NCBI RefSeq assembly: GCF_004683905.1
Contig: NZ_CP038438.1
Span: 5,828,001-5,892,000, forward strand
Reading direction: 5' to 3'
DNA from: Pseudomonas fluorescens
GTDB taxonomy: Bacteria > Pseudomonadota > Gammaproteobacteria > Pseudomonadales > Pseudomonadaceae
Length of the DNA stretch: 64,000 bases
The notes under the pieces were generated by a model, which did not search any database, was not told the origin of the DNA, and worked only from the letters and a program-made list of their open reading frames with translations. A program made the translations under genes and the position numbers. Position 1 is the first letter of the stretch. Every line of letters starts with the position of its first letter. Of this stretch, positions 6,870 through 16,329 are shown piece after piece.

Positions 6870-9592
6870 GCGGCCTTGCGGTTCAAGCGAACGGTATCGC
6901 GCACCGCTACGGCAAACAGCAAGCGCTGAGCGACATCGCCTTCAGCCTGCCCGCCGGCACCCGCTGCGGACTGATCGGCCCCGATGGCGCCGGCAAATCC
7001 AGTCTGCTGGGGTTGATTGCCGGCGTGAAGACCTTGCAGCAAGGGCAGCTGGACGTGCTCGGTGGCGCGATCGAGGATCGCCAGCATCGCGACACACTCT
7101 ATGCGCGCATCGCCTTCATGCCGCAGGGGCTGGGCGGCAACTTGTACCCGGAGCTGTCGATCCGCGAGAACATCCAGTTCTTCTCGACGCTGTTCGGCCT
7201 GTCCAGGGCTGAAAGCGAACAGCGCATGCACAGCCTGTTGCTCGCCACGGATCTGCTGAAGTTCGCCGAGCGCCCTGCCGGCAAGTTGTCCGGTGGGATG
7301 AAGCAGAAACTCGGGCTGTGCTGCGCGCTGATCCATGAACCGGATCTGCTGATCCTCGATGAGCCGACCACCGGCGTCGACCCGCTCTCGCGCCGGCGCT
7401 TCTGGGAGTTGGTCGACGATGTGCGACGCCAGCGCCCGCAACTGACGCTGCTGGTCGCCACGGCCTATATGGAAGAAGCCGAGCAGTTCGAGCATTGCCT
7501 GATGCTCGATGCCGGCAAGTTGATCGCCACCGGCCTGAGCCGCGAGCTGGCGAACGTCACCCCCAGCGGCAAACTCGATGACGCCTTCACCCATTTTCAG
7601 GGTGACAGCCAGCATGACGCTCAGCCGCTGGTGATTCCACCGCGCACCGGCAACAGCAGCGACATCGCCATCGAAGCCCACGACCTGACGCTGCGCTTCG
7701 GCGATTTCACCGCTGTGGATCACGTCAGTTTTGCCATTGGGCGTGGCGAGATTTTCGGCTTTCTTGGCTCCAACGGCTGCGGCAAGACCACCACCATGAA
7801 AGTCCTGACCGGGCTGATGCCGGCCAGCGAAGGCAGTGCGACGCTGCTCGGCAACCCGGTGAACGCCAAGGATCTGGCCACGCGCAAGCGGGTTGGCTTC
7901 ATGTCGCAGAGTTTTTCGTTGTATGGCGAACTCAGTGTGCGGCAGAACCTCGAGCTGCACGCGCGGCTGTTCGACCTGCCCAAAACCGAGAGTGCACAAC
8001 GCATCGAGGCATTGATTCAGCGCTTCAATCTGCTTGCGGTCGCCGACCAGCCTTCCGGGGCGTTGCCATTGGGACTGCGCCAACGTCTGTCACTGGCGGT
8101 GGCGGTGCTGCACCGCCCGGAAGTGCTGATTCTCGACGAGCCGACTTCCGGCGTCGATCCGGCAGCTCGCGATGACTTCTGGCGACTGTTGATCGAGTTG
8201 TCCCGCGAGCAAGGCGTGACGATCTTCCTCTCCACGCACTTCATGAACGAAGCGCAGCGCTGCGACCGCATCTCGCTGATGCACGCGGGCAAAGTTCTCG
8301 CCTGCGACACCCCGGCGGCGCTGCAACGCCAGTTTGCCGGCGAGACGCTGGAAGCGGCCTTCGTCACTTGCCTGGAACAGGCTCAGGGTGCTCAGGCATC
8401 AGCGCCTGTGGCCGAGCCGCAAATAGCGCCGCCGAGCGCTGCGACAACACCAGTGCCCCAGCACGGTTTCAGCCTCGGTCGCCTGTTGGCCGTGGCCAGT
8501 CGCGAAGGCAAGGAGCTGCTGCGCGACAAAGTGCGCATGGCGTTCGCCTTGGCCGGGGCGATTTTCATGATGGTGATCTTCGGTTACGGCATCTCGCTGG
8601 ACGTGGAAAACCTCGCGTTCGCCGTGTACGACCAGGATCAGACACCGCAAAGCCGAGCTTATCTGGAGGCGTTTCGCGGCTCCCGGTACTTCGACGAACA
8701 GCCGGCCATTCATGACCCGCAGGAACTGCACCGGCGCCTGCAACGCTCGGAAATCAAACTGGCGCTGGAGATTCCCCCCGGATTCGGCCGCGATCTGTAC
8801 GCCGGGCGCCAACCCGCTGTGGCGGCGTGGCTGGATGGCGGCATGCCGTTTCGCGCCGAAACCAGCCGTAACTATGTTGAAGCCGTGCACGTGGGCAATC
8901 TGCAACAGCTGGCCGAGCAGAGCAGCCCCGCGCTGGCCCACCCGGCGGCCGCCAGCCTGGAAACCCGCTTTCGCTACAACCAGGACGTGGTCAGCGTCAA
9001 CGCTATCGGCCCCGGGGTCATGGCGCTGATTCTCGCCTTTATTCCGGCGATGCTCACGGCGCTGGGCATCGTGCGCGAAAAGGAGTTGGGCTCGATCACC
9101 AATTTCTACGCCACACCCCTGACCCGTCTGGAGTTTCTGCTGGGTAAACAGGCGCCGTACCTGCTGGTCAGTCTGGTCAATCTCGCAGTGCTGGTGGCGA
9201 TGAATCGCTGGCTGTTCGGCGTGCCGTTCAAGGGCAGCCTGCTGACACTGGCATTCGGCGGACTGCTGTATGTGTTGGCCACCACCAGCATGGGCCTGCT
9301 GATTTCGGCATTCACCCGCACACAAATCGCCGCGATCCTCGGCACCATGATCATCACCAGCCTGCCGACCATCCAGTTCTCCGGGCTGATCGTGCCGCGC
9401 TCGTCGCTGGAAGGTGCGGCAGCAGTGATGGGCATGCTGTTTCCGGCGGGGCACTTCCTCGACATCGCGGTGGGTACGTTCACCAAAGCGCTGGACTTGC
9501 GTCAGCTGTGGCCGCAGTGCCTGGCGCTGTTCGGGTTCTTTGTCGGGTTCACCGGGCTGAGCCTGATCATGCTGAAAAAGCAGGAGGCCTGA
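6866..9592 (+). CDS. RbbA/YhiH-type ABC transporter: two ATPase domains fused to a permease
   Basis: 908 residues with two ATP-binding domains followed by an ABC-2 permease. Domain 1: Walker A GPDGAGKS (38-45), signature LSGGMKQK, Walker B LLILDEPTTGVDP. Domain 2: Walker A GSNGCGKTT, Walker B VLILDEPTSGVDP, but the signature reads LPLGLRQR instead of LSGG. The last ~370 residues carry an extracytoplasmic domain and six hydrophobic helices. The ATG at 6866 is chosen because it overlaps the adaptor stop; an ATG six codons earlier is possible. With its neighbours it forms a YhiI-RbbA-YhhJ-like exporter. Ribosome association is reported for E. coli RbbA; here it is only inference. Confidence 0.88.
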   Translation: MSGLAVQANGIAHRYGKQQALSDIAFSLPAGTRCGLIGPDGAGKSSLLGLIAGVKTLQQGQLDVLGGAIEDRQHRDTLYARIAFMPQGLGGNLYPELSIRENIQFFSTLFGLSRAESEQRMHSLLLATDLLKFAERPAGKLSGGMKQKLGLCCALIHEPDLLILDEPTTGVDPLSRRRFWELVDDVRRQRPQLTLLVATAYMEEAEQFEHCLMLDAGKLIATGLSRELANVTPSGKLDDAFTHFQGDSQHDAQPLVIPPRTGNSSDIAIEAHDLTLRFGDFTAVDHVSFAIGRGEIFGFLGSNGCGKTTTMKVLTGLMPASEGSATLLGNPVNAKDLATRKRVGFMSQSFSLYGELSVRQNLELHARLFDLPKTESAQRIEALIQRFNLLAVADQPSGALPLGLRQRLSLAVAVLHRPEVLILDEPTSGVDPAARDDFWRLLIELSREQGVTIFLSTHFMNEAQRCDRISLMHAGKVLACDTPAALQRQFAGETLEAAFVTCLEQAQGAQASAPVAEPQIAPPSAATTPVPQHGFSLGRLLAVASREGKELLRDKVRMAFALAGAIFMMVIFGYGISLDVENLAFAVYDQDQTPQSRAYLEAFRGSRYFDEQPAIHDPQELHRRLQRSEIKLALEIPPGFGRDLYAGRQPAVAAWLDGGMPFRAETSRNYVEAVHVGNLQQLAEQSSPALAHPAAASLETRFRYNQDVVSVNAIGPGVMALILAFIPAMLTALGIVREKELGSITNFYATPLTRLEFLLGKQAPYLLVSLVNLAVLVAMNRWLFGVPFKGSLLTLAFGGLLYVLATTSMGLLISAFTRTQIAAILGTMIITSLPTIQFSGLIVPRSSLEGAAAVMGMLFPAGHFLDIAVGTFTKALDLRQLWPQCLALFGFFVGFTGLSLIMLKKQEA

Positions 9593-10710
9593 TGCACAAG
9601 TTCGCGCACATCCTGCGCCTGGGACTCAAGGAACTGACCAGCCTGCGCCATGACAGCGTGTTGCTGCTGTTCCTGTTCTACGCCTTCACCGTGGCGATTT
9701 ACATGCCCGCCGCCGGTTCGGTGATCGGCGTGCACAACGCCAGCGTGGCCATCGTCGACGAAGACCACAGCGCCCTCTCACGCCAATTGGCCCAGGCCCT
9801 GCAGCCGCCGGAATTCCAGACGCCGGTGCTGCTGCCTTATGCGCAACTGGATCAGGTCATGGACAGCGGTGAGTACACCTTCGTGATCAATATTCCGGCG
9901 GGCTTTCAAAGCGACTTGCTGGCGGCGCGGCAACCGGCGATTCAGGTCAACGTCGATGCCACAGCCATGAGCCAGGCGTTCATGGGCGCCGGCTACATCG
10001 GCCGGATCTTCCAGCGCGAATTGCTCGACTATGCCGGTCAGGGCGGTGCAGCGGCCAAGGCACCCGTGCAACTGACTACTCGCGCCCTGTTCAACACCAA
10101 TCTGGAGGGTGGCTGGTTTCTGGCGGTGACTCAGATCGTCAACAACATCACCATTCTGGCGATCATCCTCACCGGCACGGCGCTGCTGCGCGAACGCGAA
10201 CACGGCACGCTCGACCATTTGCTGGTGCTGCCGCTGACGGCGCTGGAAATCATGCTGGCGAAAATCTGGAGCAACCTGCTGGTGGTGGTGTTGTGCACCT
10301 GGCTGTCGCTGGAGGTGGTGGTCAAAGGCCTGTTGGGTGTGCCGTTGGCCGGCTCGATGAGTCTGTTTTTGCTGGTGACTGCGGTTTATCTGTTTGCCAG
10401 TACCGCGCTGGGTATCTTTCTGGCGACGCTGGCGCGCTCGACGCCGCAGTTCGGTCTGCTGGCGATTCCGGTGATCATCCCGATGTTGCTGCTGTCCGGC
10501 GGCAGCACGCCATTGGACAGCATGCCGCAGTGGCTGCAATGGGTCATGCAGGGCTCGCCGTCCACACACTTTGTCAGCCTCAGCGCCGCGATTCTGTTTC
10601 GCGACGCCGGGCTGAGCGTGGTCTGGCCGGACTTGCTGGCGCTGACGGTCATCGGCCTGCTGTTCTTTCTCATCGCGCTGGCGCGCTTTCGCAAGAGCCT
10701 GGCGTCCTGA
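9592..10710 (+). CDS. ABC-2 type permease (YhhJ-like)
   Basis: 372 residues from the ATG at 9592, which overlaps the preceding stop by one base (TGATG). Topology is typical of ABC-2 exporters: one N-terminal transmembrane helix, a ~140-residue periplasmic domain, then five more hydrophobic helices; the LLREREHGTLDHLL motif precedes the core, as in drug and lipid exporters. It pairs with the permease half of the upstream fusion to make the transport channel. Drug/solute efflux is likely but the substrate is unknown. The frame extends upstream, but the earlier part overlaps the previous gene and has no homology. Confidence 0.88.
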   Translation: MHKFAHILRLGLKELTSLRHDSVLLLFLFYAFTVAIYMPAAGSVIGVHNASVAIVDEDHSALSRQLAQALQPPEFQTPVLLPYAQLDQVMDSGEYTFVINIPAGFQSDLLAARQPAIQVNVDATAMSQAFMGAGYIGRIFQRELLDYAGQGGAAAKAPVQLTTRALFNTNLEGGWFLAVTQIVNNITILAIILTGTALLREREHGTLDHLLVLPLTALEIMLAKIWSNLLVVVLCTWLSLEVVVKGLLGVPLAGSMSLFLLVTAVYLFASTALGIFLATLARSTPQFGLLAIPVIIPMLLLSGGSTPLDSMPQWLQWVMQGSPSTHFVSLSAAILFRDAGLSVVWPDLLALTVIGLLFFLIALARFRKSLAS

Positions 10711-10726
10711 ACAGCGGCCAGCGTGG

Positions 10727-11134
10727 TTACTGAATGATCAGGTTGTTGAACAACAGATCTTCAACCACCGGCTTGCCGGTCTCGTCATTCATCACTTGCT
10801 GGGTCTGCTTCAGGGCTTCCTGACGCAGCTTTTCCTTGCCTTCGATGCTGCCCATCGCCTCGGTGGTCTGCTGAGTGAACAGCGCCACCAGTTGATTGCG
10901 AATCAGCGGCTCGTTGGCCTTGACCAGTTTGGTCGCCTCTTCGCCGGTCACACGCAGCGCCACGTCGGCCTTGTAGACCTTCAGCTTGGGCGTGCCGTCC
11001 AGCCCGTAGTTACCCACGAACGGCGGGCTCAGGGTGATGTAGTTGACCTTCGGCGCCTCGCCTTCTTTGGCTTCTTCGGCCAGCGCTGCCACAGGCAGAG
11101 ACAGGGCCAGCAACAACATGATCCACGCTTTCAC
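10727..11134 (-). CDS. FliL-like secreted protein, not in a flagellar locus
   Basis: 135 residues from a GTG start preceded by AAGGAGCGAATT. The start MKAWIMLLLALSLPVAALA (GTG read as Met) is a cleavable signal peptide. The mature part, with YITLSPPFVGNY, LKVYKADVALRV and LRNQLVALF-type segments (here IRNQLVALFTQQT), matches the periplasmic FliL domain. True FliL is membrane-anchored and encoded with fliMN; this copy is secreted and lies alone. It converges on the ABC permease (16 bases between stops). A role away from the motor is possible; function unproven. Confidence 0.75.
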   Translation of the reverse strand: MKAWIMLLLALSLPVAALAEEAKEGEAPKVNYITLSPPFVGNYGLDGTPKLKVYKADVALRVTGEEATKLVKANEPLIRNQLVALFTQQTTEAMGSIEGKEKLRQEALKQTQQVMNDETGKPVVEDLLFNNLIIQ

Positions 11135-11284
11135 AATTCGCTCCTTATCCGGTTTGCGGCCTAGCATAACGACCCGCCGCGCAAGCACAAGCTTATGGCT
11201 GACTATCAGGGCCGGGCATGCTCGTTGACCCGTTGACTGACACACCTACACTTATCGGCCATCACTCCCAAAGGAATAGCCCTG

Positions 11285-12262
11285 ATGAAAGCCGTGCTGT
11301 GCAAAGCCTTCGGCCCTGCCGAATCGCTGGTGCTGGAAGACGTCGCCAGTCCTGTCGCGAAGAAGAACGAAATCCTGCTGGAGGTGCACGCCGCCGGGGT
11401 CAACTTCCCGGACACGCTGATCATCGAGGGCAAGTATCAGTTCAAGCCGCCCTTCCCGTTTTCGCCGGGGGGCGAAGCGGCCGGCGTGGTCAGCGCCGTC
11501 GGTGAGAAAGTCAGCCACCTGAAAGTCGGCGACCGGGTCATGGCCCTGACCGGCTGGGGCAGCTTCGCCGAACAGGTCGCGGTGCCGGGTTACAACGTGC
11601 TGCCGATCCCGCCGTCGATGGATTTCAACACCGCCGCCGCGTTCAGCATGACCTACGGCACCTCGATGCACGCCCTCAAACAACGGGCCAACCTGCAACC
11701 GGGCGAGACCCTGCTGGTGCTCGGCGCCTCCGGTGGCGTCGGCCTGGCGGCGGTGGAAATCGGCAAAGCCATGGGTGCCCGGGTCATTGCCGCCGCCAGC
11801 AGCGCGGAAAAACTCGCCGTGGCCAAGGCCGCCGGTGCCGATGAACTGATCAACTACAGCGAAACCAGCCTCAAGGACGAAATCAAACGCCTCACCGACG
11901 GCCAGGGCGCCGACGTGATCTACGACCCGGTCGGCGGCGACCTGTTTGACCAGGCCATCCGCGCCATCGCCTGGAACGGCCGCCTGCTGGTGGTCGGCTT
12001 CGCCAGCGGACGCATCCCCGAGCTGCCGGTCAACCTCGCGCTGCTCAAGGGCGCCGCGGTACTCGGCGTGTTCTGGGGCTCCTTCGCCCAGCGTCAGCCG
12101 CAGGACAACGCGGCGAACTTCCAGCAGTTGTTCGGCTGGTTCGCCGAGGGCAAGTTGAAGCCGCTGGTGTCGCAGGTGTATCCGCTGAGCAACGCGGCGC
12201 AGGCGATCAACGATCTGGGGCAGCGCAAGGCGGTGGGCAAGGTGGTGGTGCAGGTGCGCTGA
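11285..12262 (+). CDS. NADPH:quinone oxidoreductase, zinc-independent MDR family
   Basis: 325 residues of the medium-chain reductase superfamily, quinone-reductase branch. N-terminal GroES-like domain with AAGVNFPDTLIIEGKYQ and PFSPGGEAAGVV; Rossmann domain with GASGGVGLAAVEIGKAMG binding NADPH; ELINYSE and YDPVGGDLFD typical of the QOR branch. No catalytic zinc cysteines are visible. Possible substrates are quinones or other electrophilic enones. It is divergent from the FliL-like gene and stands alone downstream of a short 40-base leader with AAAGGAATAG as ribosome-binding site. Confidence 0.88.
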   Translation: MKAVLCKAFGPAESLVLEDVASPVAKKNEILLEVHAAGVNFPDTLIIEGKYQFKPPFPFSPGGEAAGVVSAVGEKVSHLKVGDRVMALTGWGSFAEQVAVPGYNVLPIPPSMDFNTAAAFSMTYGTSMHALKQRANLQPGETLLVLGASGGVGLAAVEIGKAMGARVIAAASSAEKLAVAKAAGADELINYSETSLKDEIKRLTDGQGADVIYDPVGGDLFDQAIRAIAWNGRLLVVGFASGRIPELPVNLALLKGAAVLGVFWGSFAQRQPQDNAANFQQLFGWFAEGKLKPLVSQVYPLSNAAQAINDLGQRKAVGKVVVQVR

Positions 12263-12333
12263 GTGTTTTCTGGCCGGTGACCTCTCGGAGCCGGCCTGAT
12301 TCGCGCCAGGCAGCAACACAGCGTCGCTGGCTA

Positions 12334-12948
12334 TCAAAGCAACTCGCGAACCTCTCCCGGCAGAAAACTCATGTAGCTACGCATAGGAGCTTCCCGGCAG
12401 CCTCTGACGATCATCGGTACGCGCCGGTTCATCTTGGCGATGATTGCCAGACGTTGTTCATCGGCCAACTGACTCTTGAGAATCACGTTGGAAACGTAAG
12501 CACGGGTGTAATTAAACACTTCTGCGTCGACCCAGGCGTGCTCAGGCATGTTCCTGAAACCGTCATTGATGACGCGACACTTTACTGACTTCAGCCACTG
12601 GTTGATGTCGATCGGCTGATCCCTGGCCAATCGAAAGAGCATCGGCGCCACGATGGGCTGTTCCGCAGGCCGACCGTCTTCAACCGTCCAGGGCCTGAAG
12701 CGCCACTGTGTTATGGCGTCTTTGACCGCCTCAGCCAGATCGGGGTGATCACTTTGCACGATGTCGATCGCGCTGACCGAGCCATCCGCCTTGACGATAA
12801 AGCTGACCCTGACCTCGCCTTCGACCCCTGCCCTGGACAACCTCTTCGGGTAAATCGGCTGCGGGTTGTTTTCAGGTATGAGTAACCCTTCTGCCGCCAG
12901 TGCAAGACTGAAGATCGTCAATAAAAGCCCTGCAAAAAACCACCGCAT
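12334..12948 (-). CDS. TonB C-terminal domain protein with secretion signal
   Basis: 204 residues. The start MRWFFAGLLLTIFSLALAAE is a signal peptide rather than an anchor plus Pro-rich spacer. Residues about 25-110 form a TonB C-terminal domain (PIYPKRLSRAGVEGEVRVSF, SAIDIVQS, ALKDAITQWRFRP-type segment here AVKDAITQWRFRPW). About 90 further residues with several cysteines and basic patches follow and were not recognised. No exbB/exbD or receptor gene is near. Probably a periplasmic protein using the TonB fold for binding rather than energy transduction. Confidence 0.7.
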   Translation of the reverse strand: MRWFFAGLLLTIFSLALAAEGLLIPENNPQPIYPKRLSRAGVEGEVRVSFIVKADGSVSAIDIVQSDHPDLAEAVKDAITQWRFRPWTVEDGRPAEQPIVAPMLFRLARDQPIDINQWLKSVKCRVINDGFRNMPEHAWVDAEVFNYTRAYVSNVILKSQLADEQRLAIIAKMNRRVPMIVRGCREAPMRSYMSFLPGEVRELL

Positions 12949-13125
12949 GATCGCGCCCCTTCCCTATTGAGATGCCTGTCCGGCAACAACAGAAAGTTTA
13001 CGGAGCACTGTCTTTTAACTGAATGGCGCAGCTTCGCTATTGAATGCAGGACATTTCCTGATCCCGATGGGAAATCCGACGAAACCGCTGGGCAAATGAC
13101 GGCAGGTAAATTTTCTGACGGACGT

Positions 13126-13755
13126 TTAGCCGCCGTTCGGCCCGGCAGAGTCGCCCGACAACAAGTGCTCCTGCACCTTCAGACTGCGCGACGGAATCAG
13201 CCGGCCCTTGTCATCGAAGCGCAGGACGATCAGCCAGTCGAAGACCTCATCCGGCCATTTTTCCTGACCCATCAGGGCTGTGGGGTCACCGCCAAAGGCT
13301 TTGAGCAGTTTATTGATATGGCCGTGGTGCCAGGCGATCAGCACCGTCTGCGCCTGATTGCTCTTGCGCAACAGTTTGACCAGTTGATGCAGATCGCCAT
13401 TGACGAAGGGCTGCTCGATCGCAAGGTTCAGGCGCTGGGCCAACGGGGTCAGGGTCAGGCGTGAGCGCGAACTTTCCGGGGTATCGCCGGCAGCGATCAA
13501 ACGCTGGGGGGTGAACGTCTGGCCGTCGAGTTTCAGCGGATTGAAATAGTCGACGTAGGCGGCGGCGCGTTGCTCGCCTCGGGCATTGAGCACCGATCCT
13601 GTATCCGGTTTTTCCGCATGCCGAATGATCAGCACCGTGGCGTTGCCCAGGCCGGAATGAGAAGGATGATCGGTGACGATCAATGCCAGCAACACGACGG
13701 CAAGTCCCGCTGCCACCAAAAATCTCGGCACCAACATGCGAACCTTCAGTGACAT
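13126..13755 (-). CDS. Histidine phosphatase superfamily protein, membrane-anchored or secreted
   Basis: 209 residues. Hydrophobic N-terminal segment (about 9-28), then the histidine-phosphatase signature VLIIRHAEKP with catalytic RH, a second conserved histidine in LIAWHHGHINKLL, and an arginine-containing ESSRSR segment. The fold hydrolyses phosphate esters through a phospho-histidine. The N-terminal segment places the enzyme in or across the inner membrane. It is divergent from glpT; a link to glycerol phosphate use is speculation. Confidence 0.78.
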   Translation of the reverse strand: MSLKVRMLVPRFLVAAGLAVVLLALIVTDHPSHSGLGNATVLIIRHAEKPDTGSVLNARGEQRAAAYVDYFNPLKLDGQTFTPQRLIAAGDTPESSRSRLTLTPLAQRLNLAIEQPFVNGDLHQLVKLLRKSNQAQTVLIAWHHGHINKLLKAFGGDPTALMGQEKWPDEVFDWLIVLRFDDKGRLIPSRSLKVQEHLLSGDSAGPNGG

Positions 13756-13981
13756 TGCTTATCTCGGCTGATCAATCGGCTGAACGGGCCGCGAGTCTAA
13801 GTCACTCCATGTAGATAAGTGGTGAAAACGCCCTGTTCTTACAGCTGAGCGACAGGTTCGTAAAAGAACGTGCGACTTCCAACATTTTCCGCTGTTTTGC
13901 CGATGCGAACCGGTGCTATTTTCGGTAACGAAACTGTAACATTCGCATCCGCAGTCAAAACAAGAAATCTGGAGCTCTTGA

Positions 13982-15331
13982 ATGTTTGCTTTCTTTCGTC
14001 CTGCCGCACATCAGGCTCCATTGCCTGAAGAAAAAATAGACAGTACTTACCGACGCCTGCGCTGGCAGATCTTCGCCGGTATCTTCTTTGGCTACGCGGG
14101 TTACTACCTGCTGCGCAAAAACTTCTCGCTGGCCATGCCGTACCTGATCGACGAAGGCTACAGCCGTGGCGATCTGGGTCTGGCGATGTCGGCCATCGCC
14201 ATTGCCTACGGTCTGTCGAAGTTCCTGATGGGCCTGGTGTCCGACCGTTCCAACCCGCGCTACTTCCTGCCATTCGGCCTGCTGGTGTCGGCCGGGGTGA
14301 TGTTCATTTTCGGTTTCGCGCCGTGGGCGACTTCCAGCGTGACCATGATGTTCATCCTGCTGTTCATCAACGGCTGGGCCCAGGGCATGGGCTGGCCGCC
14401 GAGCGGACGCACCATGGTGCACTGGTGGTCGCAGAAGGAACGTGGCGGCGTGGTTTCGGTGTGGAACGTGGCGCATAACGTCGGTGGCGGTCTGATCGGC
14501 CCGCTGTTCCTGATCGGCATGGGCCTGTTCAATGACTGGCACGCAGCCTTCTACGTTCCGGCAGCGGTGGCGCTGGGCGTGGCGGTGTTTGCCTTCATCA
14601 CCATGCGTGACACCCCGCAATCTGTCGGCCTGCCGCCGATCGAGAAGTACAAGAACGATTACCCGGAAGGCTACGACGCCAGCCACGAAGACGAATTCAG
14701 CGCCAAGGAAATTTTCGTCAAATACGTGCTGCGCAACAAAATGCTCTGGTACATCGCCATGGCCAACGTGTTCGTTTACCTGCTGCGCTACGGCGTACTG
14801 GATTGGGCGCCGACCTACCTGAAAGAAGCCAAAGGTTTCACCGTGGATAAAACCTCGTGGGCCTATTTCTTCTACGAGTGGGCGGGCATTCCGGGCACGC
14901 TGCTGTGCGGCTGGATGTCGGACAAGATCTTCCGTGGCAATCGTGGCCTGACCGGCATGGTGTTCATGGCGCTGGTGACCGTGGCGACGCTGGTGTACTG
15001 GCTGAACCCGGCCGGCAACCCGACGGTGGACATGATCGCGCTGTTCTCGATCGGCTTCCTGATCTATGGCCCGGTGATGCTGATCGGCCTGCAGGCGCTG
15101 GAACTGGCACCGAAGAAAGCCGCCGGCACGGCTGCGGGCTTCACCGGTCTGTTCGGTTACCTGGGTGGTTCGGTCGCGGCGAGTGCGGCGATGGGCTACA
15201 CCGTTGACCACTTCGGCTGGAACGGTGGTTTTGTCCTGCTGGTGGGCGCTTGCCTGCTGTCGATGGCCTTCCTGGCCCCGACCCTGTGGCACAAGCAAGT
15301 CGCCAGTCAGAGCCGCGAAGCCGTCGCCTGA
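13982..15331 (+). CDS. glpT: GlpT, glycerol-3-phosphate/phosphate antiporter
   Basis: 449 residues, twelve transmembrane helices, major facilitator superfamily organophosphate:phosphate antiporter family. Visible landmarks: YYLLRKNFSLAMPYLI in helix 1 with the phosphate-binding arginine, GFGPWATSS-type loop (here GFAPWATSS), QGMGWPPSGRTMVHWWSQKE, the family signature, and RYGVLDWAPTYLKEA in the second half with the matching arginine. It brings in glycerol-3-phosphate and is the usual fosfomycin entry route. It runs tail-to-tail into the ChaC-like gene with a 25-base overlap. No GlpR site was identified. Confidence 0.95.
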   Translation: MFAFFRPAAHQAPLPEEKIDSTYRRLRWQIFAGIFFGYAGYYLLRKNFSLAMPYLIDEGYSRGDLGLAMSAIAIAYGLSKFLMGLVSDRSNPRYFLPFGLLVSAGVMFIFGFAPWATSSVTMMFILLFINGWAQGMGWPPSGRTMVHWWSQKERGGVVSVWNVAHNVGGGLIGPLFLIGMGLFNDWHAAFYVPAAVALGVAVFAFITMRDTPQSVGLPPIEKYKNDYPEGYDASHEDEFSAKEIFVKYVLRNKMLWYIAMANVFVYLLRYGVLDWAPTYLKEAKGFTVDKTSWAYFFYEWAGIPGTLLCGWMSDKIFRGNRGLTGMVFMALVTVATLVYWLNPAGNPTVDMIALFSIGFLIYGPVMLIGLQALELAPKKAAGTAAGFTGLFGYLGGSVAASAAMGYTVDHFGWNGGFVLLVGACLLSMAFLAPTLWHKQVASQSREAVA

Positions 15332-15975
15332 TCGGCTTTTGACTGACAGCGCTTGAGCCGCGCCTCCAGATTTCGATCCGGCATGGCGTGGCTGCGCAGG
15401 GCGTGGGCGGTCTGCTCGACATAATCGCGAGTGGTGCCGTAACGCCCGCAAGCGCTTTCGAACACCTGACTCAGCACGTGATCCGGCAAGTTGCCGGCAT
15501 AGCTGGGCAGGTGTCGCTCCAAAACAAACCCTAACGCCTGAACCTGACTGCCATCTTCGAGCCGGCAGTTCAGCCAGTGCGGGCGATAGGACGGGAACGG
15601 CATCTCGCGTTTCCACAGCGCGTACAGCGCAGCGTCGAGGTTCTCTTCCGGCAGCCGATAGGCGAAGCCGCTGCATGAACCGCCGCGATCCAGACCAAAT
15701 ACCAGCCCGGGCATTTCCGGCGTCCCCCGATGCTCGTGCGACCACAAATACAGGCCGCGGTGGTAGCCATGGACGCGGCCGCGCACCCGCTCCACCGCCG
15801 TACATTCCGGGCGCCAGATCAGCGACCCGTAGGCGAACAGCCACACCGGCCCGCCCTTGTGGCGCGCCATGGTCGATTGCATGGAAGCGAGAAGTTGTTC
15901 GTGAGTGAGCTGCGGCCCCAGATCGAGCCGCGGAGGATAAGCCAGATTCAGAAAAGCAGATTCTATGGCTGTCAT
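15307..15975 (-). CDS. ChaC-type gamma-glutamylcyclotransferase
   Basis: 222 residues from the ATG at 15975 (MTAIESAFLNLAYPPRLDLG); an upstream ATG at 16020 would add 15 residues without homology. The substrate-binding loop LFAYGSLIWRPE and the RVHGYHRGLYLWSHEHRGTPE, GLVFGLDRGGSCSGFAYRLP segments are hallmarks of ChaC-type enzymes that split glutathione into 5-oxoproline and Cys-Gly. The conserved glutamate is likely within LYALWKREMPFPSY. The last 25 bases overlap the antisense 3' end of glpT. Confidence 0.88.
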   Translation of the reverse strand: MTAIESAFLNLAYPPRLDLGPQLTHEQLLASMQSTMARHKGGPVWLFAYGSLIWRPECTAVERVRGRVHGYHRGLYLWSHEHRGTPEMPGLVFGLDRGGSCSGFAYRLPEENLDAALYALWKREMPFPSYRPHWLNCRLEDGSQVQALGFVLERHLPSYAGNLPDHVLSQVFESACGRYGTTRDYVEQTAHALRSHAMPDRNLEARLKRCQSKADQATASRL

Positions 15976-16020
15976 GACGGAAGTGTTCGGCCCCGCAAGT
16001 ATTACAAGATGTAAGCGCAA

Positions 16021-16329
16021 TTCGTTCGTTAGAACATATAGCAGTAAATCTAAAACGAAAAGTGCTAAAGGATGTATGACCTGCTCGATAGCGCTAAATC
16101 GGGTGTATTAGTCAACGCTATGCGGTTTTATATAGCCTAATACCATTGCCGAAATATCTTAAATACCCGAATGAAATATGCATAAGCCTTCGCTTGTTCA
16201 GGATTGGTTCAAGAAAGCGCAGGAATCTTCCTACTAAAATGTCGGACTTTCTTTCTTCTCCGTCGCTGAACGGCTACGTATAACGGCCTTCCTCTGGCGC
16301 AAGCCATCCCGTTTAACTGAGGCTGCACT
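16021..16329. other. AT-rich intergenic stretch before the PagP-like gene
   Basis: About 300 bases with no credible frame and far more A/T than the flanks (for example runs like ATATAGCAGTAAATCTAAAA and GGTTTTATATAGCC). It ends with a pyrimidine-rich TTTCTTTCTTCTCC segment. Such AT-rich promoters in pseudomonads are typical MvaT/MvaU silencing targets. Several TATA-like hexamers exist (for example near 16130 and 16280) and the true start cannot be chosen. Confidence 0.5.
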
